DNA from: Clostridia bacterium
Lineage (GTDB): Bacteria > Bacillota > Clostridia > Christensenellales > UBA1242
Length of the DNA stretch: 9,195 bases
Direction of reading: 5' to 3'
Assembly: GCA_017443885.1 (NCBI GenBank)
Contig: JAFSXW010000021.1
Span: forward strand, 1-9,195
Below the pieces are notes generated by a model. The model saw only the letters and a program-made list of their open reading frames with translations. It searched no databases and was not told where the DNA came from. Made by a program: the position numbers and the translations under genes. Shown here in pieces: positions 1 through 5,109 of the stretch; within the stretch, counting starts at the first letter, position 1, and each line of letters starts with the position of its first letter.

Positions 1-201
1 ATCAAAAACCTGACTAGCCATAATTCTAGTTTTTAAATTTTTTTCACTATTATCAAAATAACTTTTAACTCGGTTTCTTAATTTTTTTGCTTTGCCAACA
101 TAAATAACCACGCCATCGGCGTTTTTCATTAAATAAACACCACTAGAAAGAGGCAAAGATTTAACCTTATTTTGCAATTTTCCTAAATTCAAATTTTCCA
201 T
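1..201 (-). CDS. uvrC: UvrABC nucleotide excision repair endonuclease subunit C, N-terminal fragment
   Basis: The 67 codons visible are the N-terminal GIY-YIG nuclease domain of UvrC, which makes the 3' incision beside DNA lesions after UvrA and UvrB have located them. The family pattern is clear: GVYLMKNADG (residues 20-29), then VIYVGKAKKLRNRVKSYF (about 31-48), equivalent to the GVYLMKD...VIYVGKAK..LRNRV.SYF block of known UvrC proteins. The gene runs off the window at position 1, so the UVR motif and C-terminal nuclease domain are not seen. ATG at 201 is chosen because it places the GIY motif at the usual distance from the N-terminus and no other upstream start fits. No Shine-Dalgarno sequence precedes it; a TATAAT box lies seven bases upstream instead. 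It follows prfA on the same strand but is separated from it by a terminator. Confidence 0.93.
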   Translation of the reverse strand, partial: MENLNLGKLQNKVKSLPLSSGVYLMKNADGVVIYVGKAKKLRNRVKSYFDNSEKNLKTRIMASQVFD

Positions 202-208
202 CAACTTA

Positions 209-236
209 ATTATACCAATTTTTTTTATTTTCACAA
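209..236 (-). promoter_or_regulatory. Probable uvrC promoter
   Basis: On the minus strand, TTGTGA (231-236) and a perfect TATAAT (209-214) are separated by 16 bases. The predicted transcription start is at or within a base or two of the uvrC ATG at 201, so transcripts from it would have almost no leader. The -35 box begins directly after the T-run of the prfA terminator. Confidence 0.6.
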
Positions 237-237
237 T

Positions 238-267
238 AAAAATAGCCATTTGAAAATGGCTATTTTT
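238..267 (-). terminator. Intrinsic terminator downstream of prfA
   Basis: Perfect 14-base inverted repeat (238-251 with 254-267) centred on TAGCCAT/ATGGCTA; the practical loop is about six bases. On the minus strand the stem ends in TTTTT followed by ATT. It is A/T-symmetric on both sides, so it could act on either strand, but only minus-strand genes flank it. Confidence 0.85.
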
Positions 268-325
268 AAATTCTTTTAATATCACAAACATTTGTGTTTT
301 AATTTAATTTGCCTTATGCTCTGTT

Positions 326-1393
326 TTAATCCACTTGTGCAAGGCGTGCTTGTTGGTCGGCAACTTGAAGAGCTTCTATCATTTCATCTATATCGCCGTT
401 CATAAAATTATCTAGGCTATAAAGCGTTAGGTTTATTCTATGGTCGGTAACCCTATTTTGTGGGAAGTTATATGTTCTAATTTTTTCACTTCTATCGCCC
501 GTGCCAACTTGTGTTTTACGCTTTTGGGCATATTCGGCATCAGCTTGCCCCTGATAATAATCATATAGTTTTGCTTTTAGCCAATTTAGTGCTTTTTCTT
601 TGTTTTTAATTTGGCTTCTTTCGTCTTGGCAGGCAACAATAATTCCTGTTGGCTTATGTGTAATTCTTATTGCGCTTTCTGTTTTATTAACATGCTGACC
701 ACCAGCGCCACCACTTCTATATGTTACAATTTCTAGATCTTTTTCATTAAGTTCAATATTAACATTTGTTGCTTCTGGAAGCACGGCAACCGTGGCGGTG
801 GATGTGTGAACTCTTCCTTGGCTTTCTGTTTCTGGCACTCTTTGAACTCTATGCACACCACTTTCAAATTTAAATTTTGCATAAGGGCTATTGCCTTTAA
901 CCATAAATGTAACTTCTTTAACGCCACCTGCCTCGGTGTAGTTTCCATCTAACTCTTCGCAAGTTAGCCTATGCTTTTCGGCATATAAATAATACATGCG
1001 CTTTAATTCTGCTGCAAAAAGCCCCGCTTCATCTCCACCAGCACCTGCTCTAATTTCAATGATAACATTTTTATCATCATCTTCATCTTTTGGAAGAAGT
1101 AAAATTTTTAAATCGTTTTCAAGTTCTTCACCCTTCTTTTTTAGCATTTGCCATTCTTCTTCAAGAAGAGCAATCATCTCTTCTTCACTTTCTATTTTTT
1201 GAAGTTCTAAATTCGCACTTTTATCTTTTTCGCACTTTTCATATTCTTCATATTTTTCAATAATTGGGGCAAGTTCGGCATGCTCTTTAACGAGTTTTTG
1301 CCACTGCTGTTGGTCTGCTAGAATTTCTGGATCACTTATTTTTTTTGTTAGTTCTATAAATTTTTCTTTTAAAATTTTTAATTTTTCTAACAT
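326..1393 (-). CDS. prfA: Peptide chain release factor 1 (RF1)
   Basis: RF1 recognises UAA and UAG in the ribosomal A site and triggers release of the finished peptide. The 355 residues match the usual length (about 355-360). Visible landmarks are the helical N-terminal domain, the block EIRAGAGGDEA (about 113-123), the codon-recognition tripeptide PET at 187-189 in RVPETESQGR, and the catalytic GGQ at 231-233 in GGAGGQHVNKTES. The C-terminal block GTGDRSEKIRTYNFPQNRVT (297-316) is typical of RF1 and separates it from RF2. ATG at 1393 follows the prmC stop by three bases. Its ribosome binding site AAAGGAGAG is formed by the last codons of prmC, so the two genes are translationally linked and transcribed together. 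Gln233 is the expected target of PrmC methylation. Nothing is broken. Confidence 0.98.
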   Translation of the reverse strand: MLEKLKILKEKFIELTKKISDPEILADQQQWQKLVKEHAELAPIIEKYEEYEKCEKDKSANLELQKIESEEEMIALLEEEWQMLKKKGEELENDLKILLLPKDEDDDKNVIIEIRAGAGGDEAGLFAAELKRMYYLYAEKHRLTCEELDGNYTEAGGVKEVTFMVKGNSPYAKFKFESGVHRVQRVPETESQGRVHTSTATVAVLPEATNVNIELNEKDLEIVTYRSGGAGGQHVNKTESAIRITHKPTGIIVACQDERSQIKNKEKALNWLKAKLYDYYQGQADAEYAQKRKTQVGTGDRSEKIRTYNFPQNRVTDHRINLTLYSLDNFMNGDIDEMIEALQVADQQARLAQVD

Positions 1394-1396
1394 TTT

Positions 1397-2221
1397 TTAC
1401 TCTCCTTTAACGCTGGCTCTTATCATTCTGTCTATGCCTGCGTAATCTTTTTTCACTATTATATTTTCAAAATCTTTTTCAAGCATTTTAGATATTTCTT
1501 TGCTCTGATTTATGCCTATTTCAAAATAAACTTTTCCGCCACCATTTAAATGCTTTGGAGCTTCTTCTATTATTCTTTTATAAAAATCAAGGCCGTCTTC
1601 CCCGCCAATAAGTGCTAGTTTTGGCTCATGACATTTAACTTCCACATCTAAATTTTTAAAATCGCTATTTTTAATATACGGAGGATTAGAAATTATAACA
1701 TCAAATTTTTCGTGAATTTTATTAAACAAATTGCTTCTAACTATTTTAGCACTTACATTTAATTTTTTTAAATTTTTCTTTGCAACTTTTAACGCTCTTG
1801 TTGAAACATCACTTAAAACAACATTTTTTGGTTTTGCCTCTTTTAAAATAGTAAGCCCAATTGCACCAGACCCCGTGCATAAATCTAACACAGTTTTATT
1901 ATTTAAATTATCACTAATTGCCCACTCAACCAAAAGTTCTGTTTCTGGCCTTGGCGATAAACAATGCTTGCTTACATAAAAATCTCTACCATAAAATGAT
2001 GCACTGCTTAAAATAAGCGTAAGAGGATATCCTTTGGCACGCTTTCTAGCAAGTGTTAAAATTTTCTTTTCCTTTTTTTTACACACTTCTTTATCACTAT
2101 AAACTTCACTTCTTGGTAGCCCTAAAACAATACTAACTAAAAATTCAGCATCGCTTTTTTCGCTTATTTTTGCGTCATTTAAAATGCTAATAACTTTTTT
2201 TGTTAAGGAAGATACCTTCAT
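1397..2221 (-). CDS. prmC: Release factor glutamine methyltransferase PrmC (HemK)
   Basis: PrmC transfers a methyl group from S-adenosylmethionine to the glutamine of the GGQ motif of release factors, speeding termination. The 274 residues show the small N-terminal helical domain, then the conserved SPRPETELLVEW segment (89-100), the SAM-binding motif I VLDLCTGSGAIGL (111-123), and the diagnostic NPPY at 179-182 in VIISNPPYIK, which binds the substrate glutamine. ATG at 2221 is preceded by a good ribosome binding site, AAGGTGG, at a normal distance. It is followed within three bases by its substrate gene prfA, the usual Firmicute arrangement, and preceded by rpmE. Two terminator-like hairpins lie between rpmE and this gene, with no convincing promoter after them, so it may depend on readthrough. 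Confidence 0.97.
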   Translation of the reverse strand: MKVSSLTKKVISILNDAKISEKSDAEFLVSIVLGLPRSEVYSDKEVCKKKEKKILTLARKRAKGYPLTLILSSASFYGRDFYVSKHCLSPRPETELLVEWAISDNLNNKTVLDLCTGSGAIGLTILKEAKPKNVVLSDVSTRALKVAKKNLKKLNVSAKIVRSNLFNKIHEKFDVIISNPPYIKNSDFKNLDVEVKCHEPKLALIGGEDGLDFYKRIIEEAPKHLNGGGKVYFEIGINQSKEISKMLEKDFENIIVKKDYAGIDRMIRASVKGE

Positions 2222-2235
2222 TTTACCACCTTATT

Positions 2236-2268
2236 AAAAAAAATTCGTGCACACAAAATCTGCACGAA
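2236..2268 (-). terminator. Second of two tandem terminators between rpmE and prmC
   Basis: Inverted repeat TTCGTGCA/TGCACGAA (2244-2251 with 2261-2268), nine-base loop, followed on the minus strand by eight T residues (2236-2243). The T-run ends 14 bases before the prmC ATG, upstream of its ribosome binding site. Confidence 0.75.
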
Positions 2269-2297
2269 AAAATGCAAACTAATAATATTTAGTTTGC
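2267..2297 (-). terminator. First of two tandem terminators between rpmE and prmC
   Basis: Inverted repeat GCAAACTAA/TTAGTTTGC (2274-2282 with 2289-2297), six-base loop, followed on the minus strand by A and six T residues. The stem is A/T-rich, so it is weaker than the neighbouring hairpin, and its T-run overlaps the first arm of that one. It starts about 15 bases after the rpmE stop. Confidence 0.6.
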
Positions 2298-2311
2298 TTA
2301 AAATGAATTTG

Positions 2312-2518
2312 CTATCTATTAGCGTAGCGTTTATTGAATTTATCAACTCTTCCGCCGGCATCAACAATTTTTTGAGCCCCAGTGAAATATGGATGACATT
2401 TAGAGCAAATATCAACTTTTATAACATCACCTTTTTTAGTTGTGCCTGAAACAAATTCGTTGCCACAAGCACAAACGAATTTAGCTTCATGATATTCTGG
2501 ATGGATATTTTCTTTCAT
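2312..2518 (-). CDS. rpmE: 50S ribosomal protein L31, zinc-binding type
   Basis: L31 is a small protein of the large ribosomal subunit that helps bridge the two subunits. The 68-residue length is typical. It begins with MKENIHPEYH, and has four zinc-ligand cysteines, C16 and C18 (CAC) and C38 and C41 (CSKC), followed by HPYFTGAQKIVDAGGRVDKF, as in the zinc-containing (C+) class. ATG at 2518 has a strong ribosome binding site, AGGGGG, about eight bases upstream, and a near-consensus promoter lies further upstream. It is followed by prmC and prfA, but two terminator hairpins follow its stop codon, so L31 is probably made in excess over the downstream enzymes. Confidence 0.97.
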   Translation of the reverse strand: MKENIHPEYHEAKFVCACGNEFVSGTTKKGDVIKVDICSKCHPYFTGAQKIVDAGGRVDKFNKRYANR

Positions 2519-2549
2519 CTTTTTTGCCCCCTAAATAATTTGCGTGTTT

Positions 2550-2578
2550 ATTTTAATATAATAATTAGGGTTTGTCAA
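2550..2578 (-). promoter_or_regulatory. Promoter of rpmE
   Basis: Consensus TTGACA (2573-2578) and TAAAAT (2550-2555) on the minus strand with exactly 17 bases between. The predicted start, near 2543, leaves a leader of about 25 bases containing the AGGGGG ribosome binding site. It is the best sigma-A-type promoter in the window, as expected for a ribosomal protein gene. Confidence 0.8.
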
Positions 2579-2608
2579 GTGTTTTAAAGAATTTATATTT
2601 TTTATAAA

Positions 2609-2707
2609 CTAATAAGTTTCCGGAGCACAAAAAACATAAGTGTCTAGGCTATTTTCATTAATAAAATTTGTAATATCTGCTGGCATAGGACTAAATAAAA
2701 AATGCAT
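2609..2707 (-). CDS. Possible small protein of 32 residues, unrecognised
   Basis: A minus-strand frame of 32 codons starts with ATG at 2707 and stops with TAG at 2609-2611. In its favour: GGGGG sits six bases before the ATG, the same form of ribosome binding site used by rpmE, and the residues (start MHFLFSPMPADI, end FCAPETY) are not the low-complexity mix expected of random A/T-rich DNA. Against it: the frame is short, I recognise no family, the upstream TATAAT at 2764-2769 has no clear -35 box, and the start codon lies inside a hairpin that looks like a terminator. It may simply be the spacer between the 129-residue gene and rpmE. Confidence 0.25.
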   Translation of the reverse strand: MHFLFSPMPADITNFINENSLDTYVFCAPETY

Positions 2708-2728
2708 AAGAAACCCCCTTATGCATTT
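2700..2728 (-). terminator. Hairpin, probable terminator of the 129-residue gene, or a leader structure
   Basis: Eleven-base perfect inverted repeat AAATGCATAAG/CTTATGCATTT (2700-2710 with 2718-2728) around a seven-base loop. On the minus strand it is followed by a T-rich stretch (T-run, then ATTT), which fits an intrinsic terminator about 50 bases after the stop of the 129-residue gene. The loop on that strand reads GGGGTTT, and the second arm contains an ATG opening a 32-codon frame. So the same structure would partly hide that frame's ribosome binding site and start codon. Confidence 0.6.
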
Positions 2729-2777
2729 ATTTTCTGCCTTATTTTAAGTTTTATGCAAATTTTATTATACTAATTGC

Positions 2778-3167
2778 CTATATCATTTCTTCTTCATCAA
2801 AAGAATAACTTAAAACATCATTGCCTTTTAATCGATTTAATTCTTGCTCAACTAAAATTTTATATTCCTTGGCATCTCTTATAATTCTTAATTGATTTTT
2901 AAAAAGTTTAACAACTTTTTTCTTAAACAACTTTCCATCATCTTCGAATGGAGAAGTAATTTGTGGAACTTGACCATCTAAATCTAAATTTACACTTGGC
3001 ATATTTTGATCTAAATAATCGTTGATCTCTTTGGTGTTATCATCTATTATCATGCTTAATATTGCGTCAACGGTTTCATAGCCACTAGATTGAGGATTCA
3101 CAAAAACAACTTCCCAATCTGAAACCCTGTTTATAAAACTTGCAACATCATTTAATTTTTTTTCCAT
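2778..3167 (-). CDS. Hypothetical protein, 129 residues, no recognised family
   Basis: I do not recognise this protein. It has no signal peptide, membrane segment or cysteine-based metal site. It is probably cytoplasmic. An acidic stretch in the middle (roughly 40-80, rich in Asp and Asn) is followed by a basic segment, FKKKVVKLFKNQLRIIR (about 81-97), then a helix-prone region that could form a short coiled coil (about 98-115). It ends in an acidic tail, DEEEMI. The ATG at 3167 has a modest ribosome binding site (AAGGCGAG, about nine bases upstream), and a TTGACA promoter precedes it. It lies 74 bases after murC on the same strand without an obvious terminator between, so some murC readthrough is likely. 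The frame is intact and its codon use resembles its neighbours, so I take it as a real, lineage-restricted gene. Confidence 0.8.
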   Translation of the reverse strand: MEKKLNDVASFINRVSDWEVVFVNPQSSGYETVDAILSMIIDDNTKEINDYLDQNMPSVNLDLDGQVPQITSPFEDDGKLFKKKVVKLFKNQLRIIRDAKEYKILVEQELNRLKGNDVLSYSFDEEEMI

Positions 3168-3198
3168 AAATTAACTCGCCTTTTCTATTTCTAGCTTA

Positions 3199-3228
3199 AT
3201 TTTAAACTAAAAAATACATAAGTGTCAA
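3199..3228 (-). promoter_or_regulatory. Promoter of the 129-residue hypothetical gene
   Basis: TTGACA (3223-3228) and TAAAAT (3199-3204) on the minus strand, 18 bases apart. The predicted start near 3192 leaves a leader of about 25 bases. It lies directly after the murC stop codon, so the hypothetical gene can be expressed separately from murC. Confidence 0.65.
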
Positions 3229-3241
3229 CATTAATGACTAA

Positions 3242-4603
3242 TTATAATGGTAATTTTTTAACAATTTTCACAAAATCTCCTGCCCCAAGAAGTAAAATAG
3301 TATTATTTTTACTTGCGTGGTTCATAATTGCATTAAATAATTCATCTTCATTATCTAAACTTTGCGCCGGCAATAACAATTCATTGCTTTTTTGTGCTAA
3401 ATGGGTGTGTGTTATGCCTGGCATAGGTTCTTCTCTCGCCGGAAAAATCGAATAATACGCCCTTTCGTCTGCATCTTTCAAACTATAAATAAAATCATCA
3501 AAAAGTGATGCTGTTCTTGAATAGGTGTGTGGCTGAAAAATTGCAAAAAGCTTACCTTTAGTGAAAATTTTTGCCGTTTTTATGCTTTTTTCAATTTCTT
3601 TCGGATGATGTGCATAATCTAAAATTACTAGCGCTCCATTAATACTTCCAACTTTTTGAAAACGCCTATCCACGCCTGTAAATGAAGTAATACTTTCTGA
3701 AATTTTCTCTAAACTAATTCCTAAATTAACACAAACAAGCATGCTAGCTATCGCATTATATATATTGTGTTTCCCTAAAACAGATAGTTTCACTCGCTTT
3801 TTTATTGCCCCATCTAAAATAGGTTCAAAGCTAAAAGTGCCATCTTCTTCGCCTATAATATTTACGGCATTTAAATAGCCTTTATTTTCAAGCGAAAATT
3901 TATATTTTTTTCTAAATGCTGGCAGTTTTATAAGGTTTTCATCGGCATTTGCAACAATAAAACCACATTTTTGCGTATTTTTTGCAAATTTTAAAAATGA
4001 TAATTTGATATTTTCTAGTGTTTTAAAATAATCTAAGTGATCAGCATCTATGTTTAAAATAACACTTATCGTTGGGCTTAGATACAAAAAATTATCTTTA
4101 TATTCGCATGCTTCTGTAACAAAAAATTCCTTGCCTCCCACCCTTGCATTGCCACCAATGAAAGAATAATTGCCCCCTAAATGCACTGTTGGATTTAGCC
4201 CGCAATCTATTAAAATTTTGGCTATCATTGCTGTCGTTGTTGTTTTTCCATGTGAACCAGAAACTGCAATCACCGTTTTATATTCACTTGCTATTTCATT
4301 TAAAAATTCGGCTCGTTTTAAAGTTTTAATTCCTAAAATTCTAGCTTCTTTCAGTTCTATGTTATCTTCACTAATTGCACTAGAAAACACCACAATATCT
4401 GCCCCAAAAACATTTTGTGGCTTATGTTGTAAGTAAAATGTTGCCCCTATTTCTTCTAACCCAATTATCTCATCATTTTTAGTGATATCAGATCCACTAA
4501 CTTCTGCCCCAAAACTAATTGCTAGCCTAGCAAGAGCACTTAAACTTATTCCGCCTATGCCGATAAAATGAATATGTTTGTTTTTAAAATTCATACAACA
4601 CAT
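3242..4603 (-). CDS. murC: UDP-N-acetylmuramate--L-alanine ligase MurC
   Basis: MurC adds L-alanine to UDP-MurNAc with ATP, the first step of stem-peptide synthesis in peptidoglycan, in the cytoplasm. Length (453) is normal. Motifs in order: HFIGIGGISLSALA (12-25) for the UDP-substrate domain; the ATP loop SGSHGKTTTT (115-124); EACEYKDNFL (164-173); the MurC-typical ILNIDADHLDYF (182-193); GVDRRFQ (310-316); DYAHHPKEI (329-337); FQPHTYSRT (356-364); and a C-terminal LGAGD (439-443). These cover the three Mur ligase domains. The start is uncertain: ATG at 4603 gives MCCMNFK, while ATG at 4594 (MNFKNKHIHFIG) fits the family better. Neither has a ribosome binding site, and a TAAAAT box overlaps the first ATG. 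The gene stands alone rather than in a division cluster, between spoVG and the hypothetical gene. Confidence 0.97.
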   Translation of the reverse strand: MCCMNFKNKHIHFIGIGGISLSALARLAISFGAEVSGSDITKNDEIIGLEEIGATFYLQHKPQNVFGADIVVFSSAISEDNIELKEARILGIKTLKRAEFLNEIASEYKTVIAVSGSHGKTTTTAMIAKILIDCGLNPTVHLGGNYSFIGGNARVGGKEFFVTEACEYKDNFLYLSPTISVILNIDADHLDYFKTLENIKLSFLKFAKNTQKCGFIVANADENLIKLPAFRKKYKFSLENKGYLNAVNIIGEEDGTFSFEPILDGAIKKRVKLSVLGKHNIYNAIASMLVCVNLGISLEKISESITSFTGVDRRFQKVGSINGALVILDYAHHPKEIEKSIKTAKIFTKGKLFAIFQPHTYSRTASLFDDFIYSLKDADERAYYSIFPAREEPMPGITHTHLAQKSNELLLPAQSLDNEDELFNAIMNHASKNNTILLLGAGDFVKIVKKLPL

Positions 4604-4651
4604 TTTATGTTTAAAAAACTAAATAAGTTAAAGACAAAATTAAAAATAAAG

Positions 4652-4689
4652 AAAAAAAACGGAAACTCGCTTTTAAGCAAGCCCGTTTT
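4652..4689 (-). terminator. Intrinsic terminator downstream of spoVG
   Basis: On the minus strand AAAACGG (4683-4689) pairs with CCGTTTT (4656-4662). A further CTTGC/GCGAG helix (one G-T pair) closes the TTAAAA loop, with a small internal bulge between the helices. Eight T residues follow (4652-4659). It is a strong, classic terminator. Confidence 0.85.
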
Positions 4690-4715
4690 GCAAAACCTAA
4701 TTAATTATTTATTAA

Positions 4716-4991
4716 TTATACAGCAGTTTTTTGTGCTTCAGCAAATGCTTTTAAGATTAAATCTTTAAGCATTTCTCTTGTTTCAGTGTTTGCAGGATGA
4801 ACAACATCTCTATATTCGCCTTCACTAGTTTTTCTGTTTGGCATAGAAATGAAGTATTCGCCTTCAACTTTGCTTTCAATTACTTTGATATCGTGAACAA
4901 CGATGCTATCATCAATAGTAAGTGATACGCTTGCCCTGATTTTGCTTGTTTCGCTTTTAACTAAACGAACTCTAATGTCTGAAATTTTCAT
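4716..4991 (-). CDS. spoVG: SpoVG family regulatory protein
   Basis: SpoVG is a small nucleic-acid-binding regulator; in other Firmicutes it influences septum formation, sporulation and cell-wall or virulence genes, but its role here cannot be read from sequence. The 91 residues fit the family: MKISDIRVRLV at the start, a central VVHDIKVIES (32-41), then the hallmark FISMPNRKT...GEYRDVVHPAN (about 47-69), equivalent to FVAMPSKRTPDGEFRDITHP in Bacillus, and a variable C-terminal helix. ATG at 4991 has a good ribosome binding site, AGGAG, seven bases upstream, and its own promoter. It is a single-gene unit with terminators on both sides. Having spoVG does not by itself prove that the organism sporulates. 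Confidence 0.95.
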   Translation of the reverse strand: MKISDIRVRLVKSETSKIRASVSLTIDDSIVVHDIKVIESKVEGEYFISMPNRKTSEGEYRDVVHPANTETREMLKDLILKAFAEAQKTAV

Positions 4992-5012
4992 ATTTTTGCT
5001 CCTATTTTCAGT

Positions 5013-5041
5013 TTATTACTAATATTTTACAAAACTTACAA
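5013..5041 (-). promoter_or_regulatory. Probable promoter of spoVG
   Basis: TTGTAA (5036-5041) and TAATAA (5013-5018) on the minus strand, 17 bases apart. The -35 box begins within the last bases of the T-run of the tyrS terminator. The predicted leader is about 15 bases and holds the AGGAG ribosome binding site. Confidence 0.5.
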
Positions 5042-5095
5042 AAAAAAAGCAAATATTTTTCAACAGTTTTACAACTTTTTTGTTAATATTTGCTT
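5040..5095 (-). terminator. Intrinsic terminator downstream of tyrS
   Basis: Eleven-base perfect inverted repeat AAGCAAATATT/AATATTTGCTT (5047-5057 with 5085-5095), followed on the minus strand by a run of nine T residues (5040-5048, partly shared with the stem). The 27-base loop is long, but an inner AACA/TGTT pairing (5062-5065 with 5081-5084) would shorten it. It begins about 15 bases after the tyrS stop. Confidence 0.75.
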
Positions 5096-5109
5096 ATTTT
5101 TCCTAGTTT

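Noticed and set aside
283..296. Palindrome CACAAACATTTGTG after prfA
   Set aside because: The stem has only six base pairs with a two-base loop and no T-run on the minus strand. The longer hairpin at 238-267 is the real terminator.
2218..2415. Minus-strand 65-codon frame overlapping rpmE and the tandem terminators
   Set aside because: It is out of frame with L31, which is certain, and runs through both terminator hairpins.
2634..3226. Exact 11-base repeat ACATAAGTGTC at 2634-2644 and 3216-3226
   Set aside because: One copy overlaps the TTGACA promoter of the hypothetical gene, the other lies within the 32-codon frame without a matching -35/-10 pair. Two copies of an 11-mer are within chance in A/T-rich DNA.
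4568..4768. Plus-strand 66-codon frame across the murC-spoVG gap
   Set aside because: It overlaps murC, the spoVG terminator and the spoVG 3' end, is dominated by Lys, Leu and Asn from A/T-rich DNA, and has no ribosome binding site.
4716..4991. spoVG taken as proof of endospore formation
   Set aside because: SpoVG homologues occur in many bacteria that do not sporulate, and no other sporulation gene is in the window.
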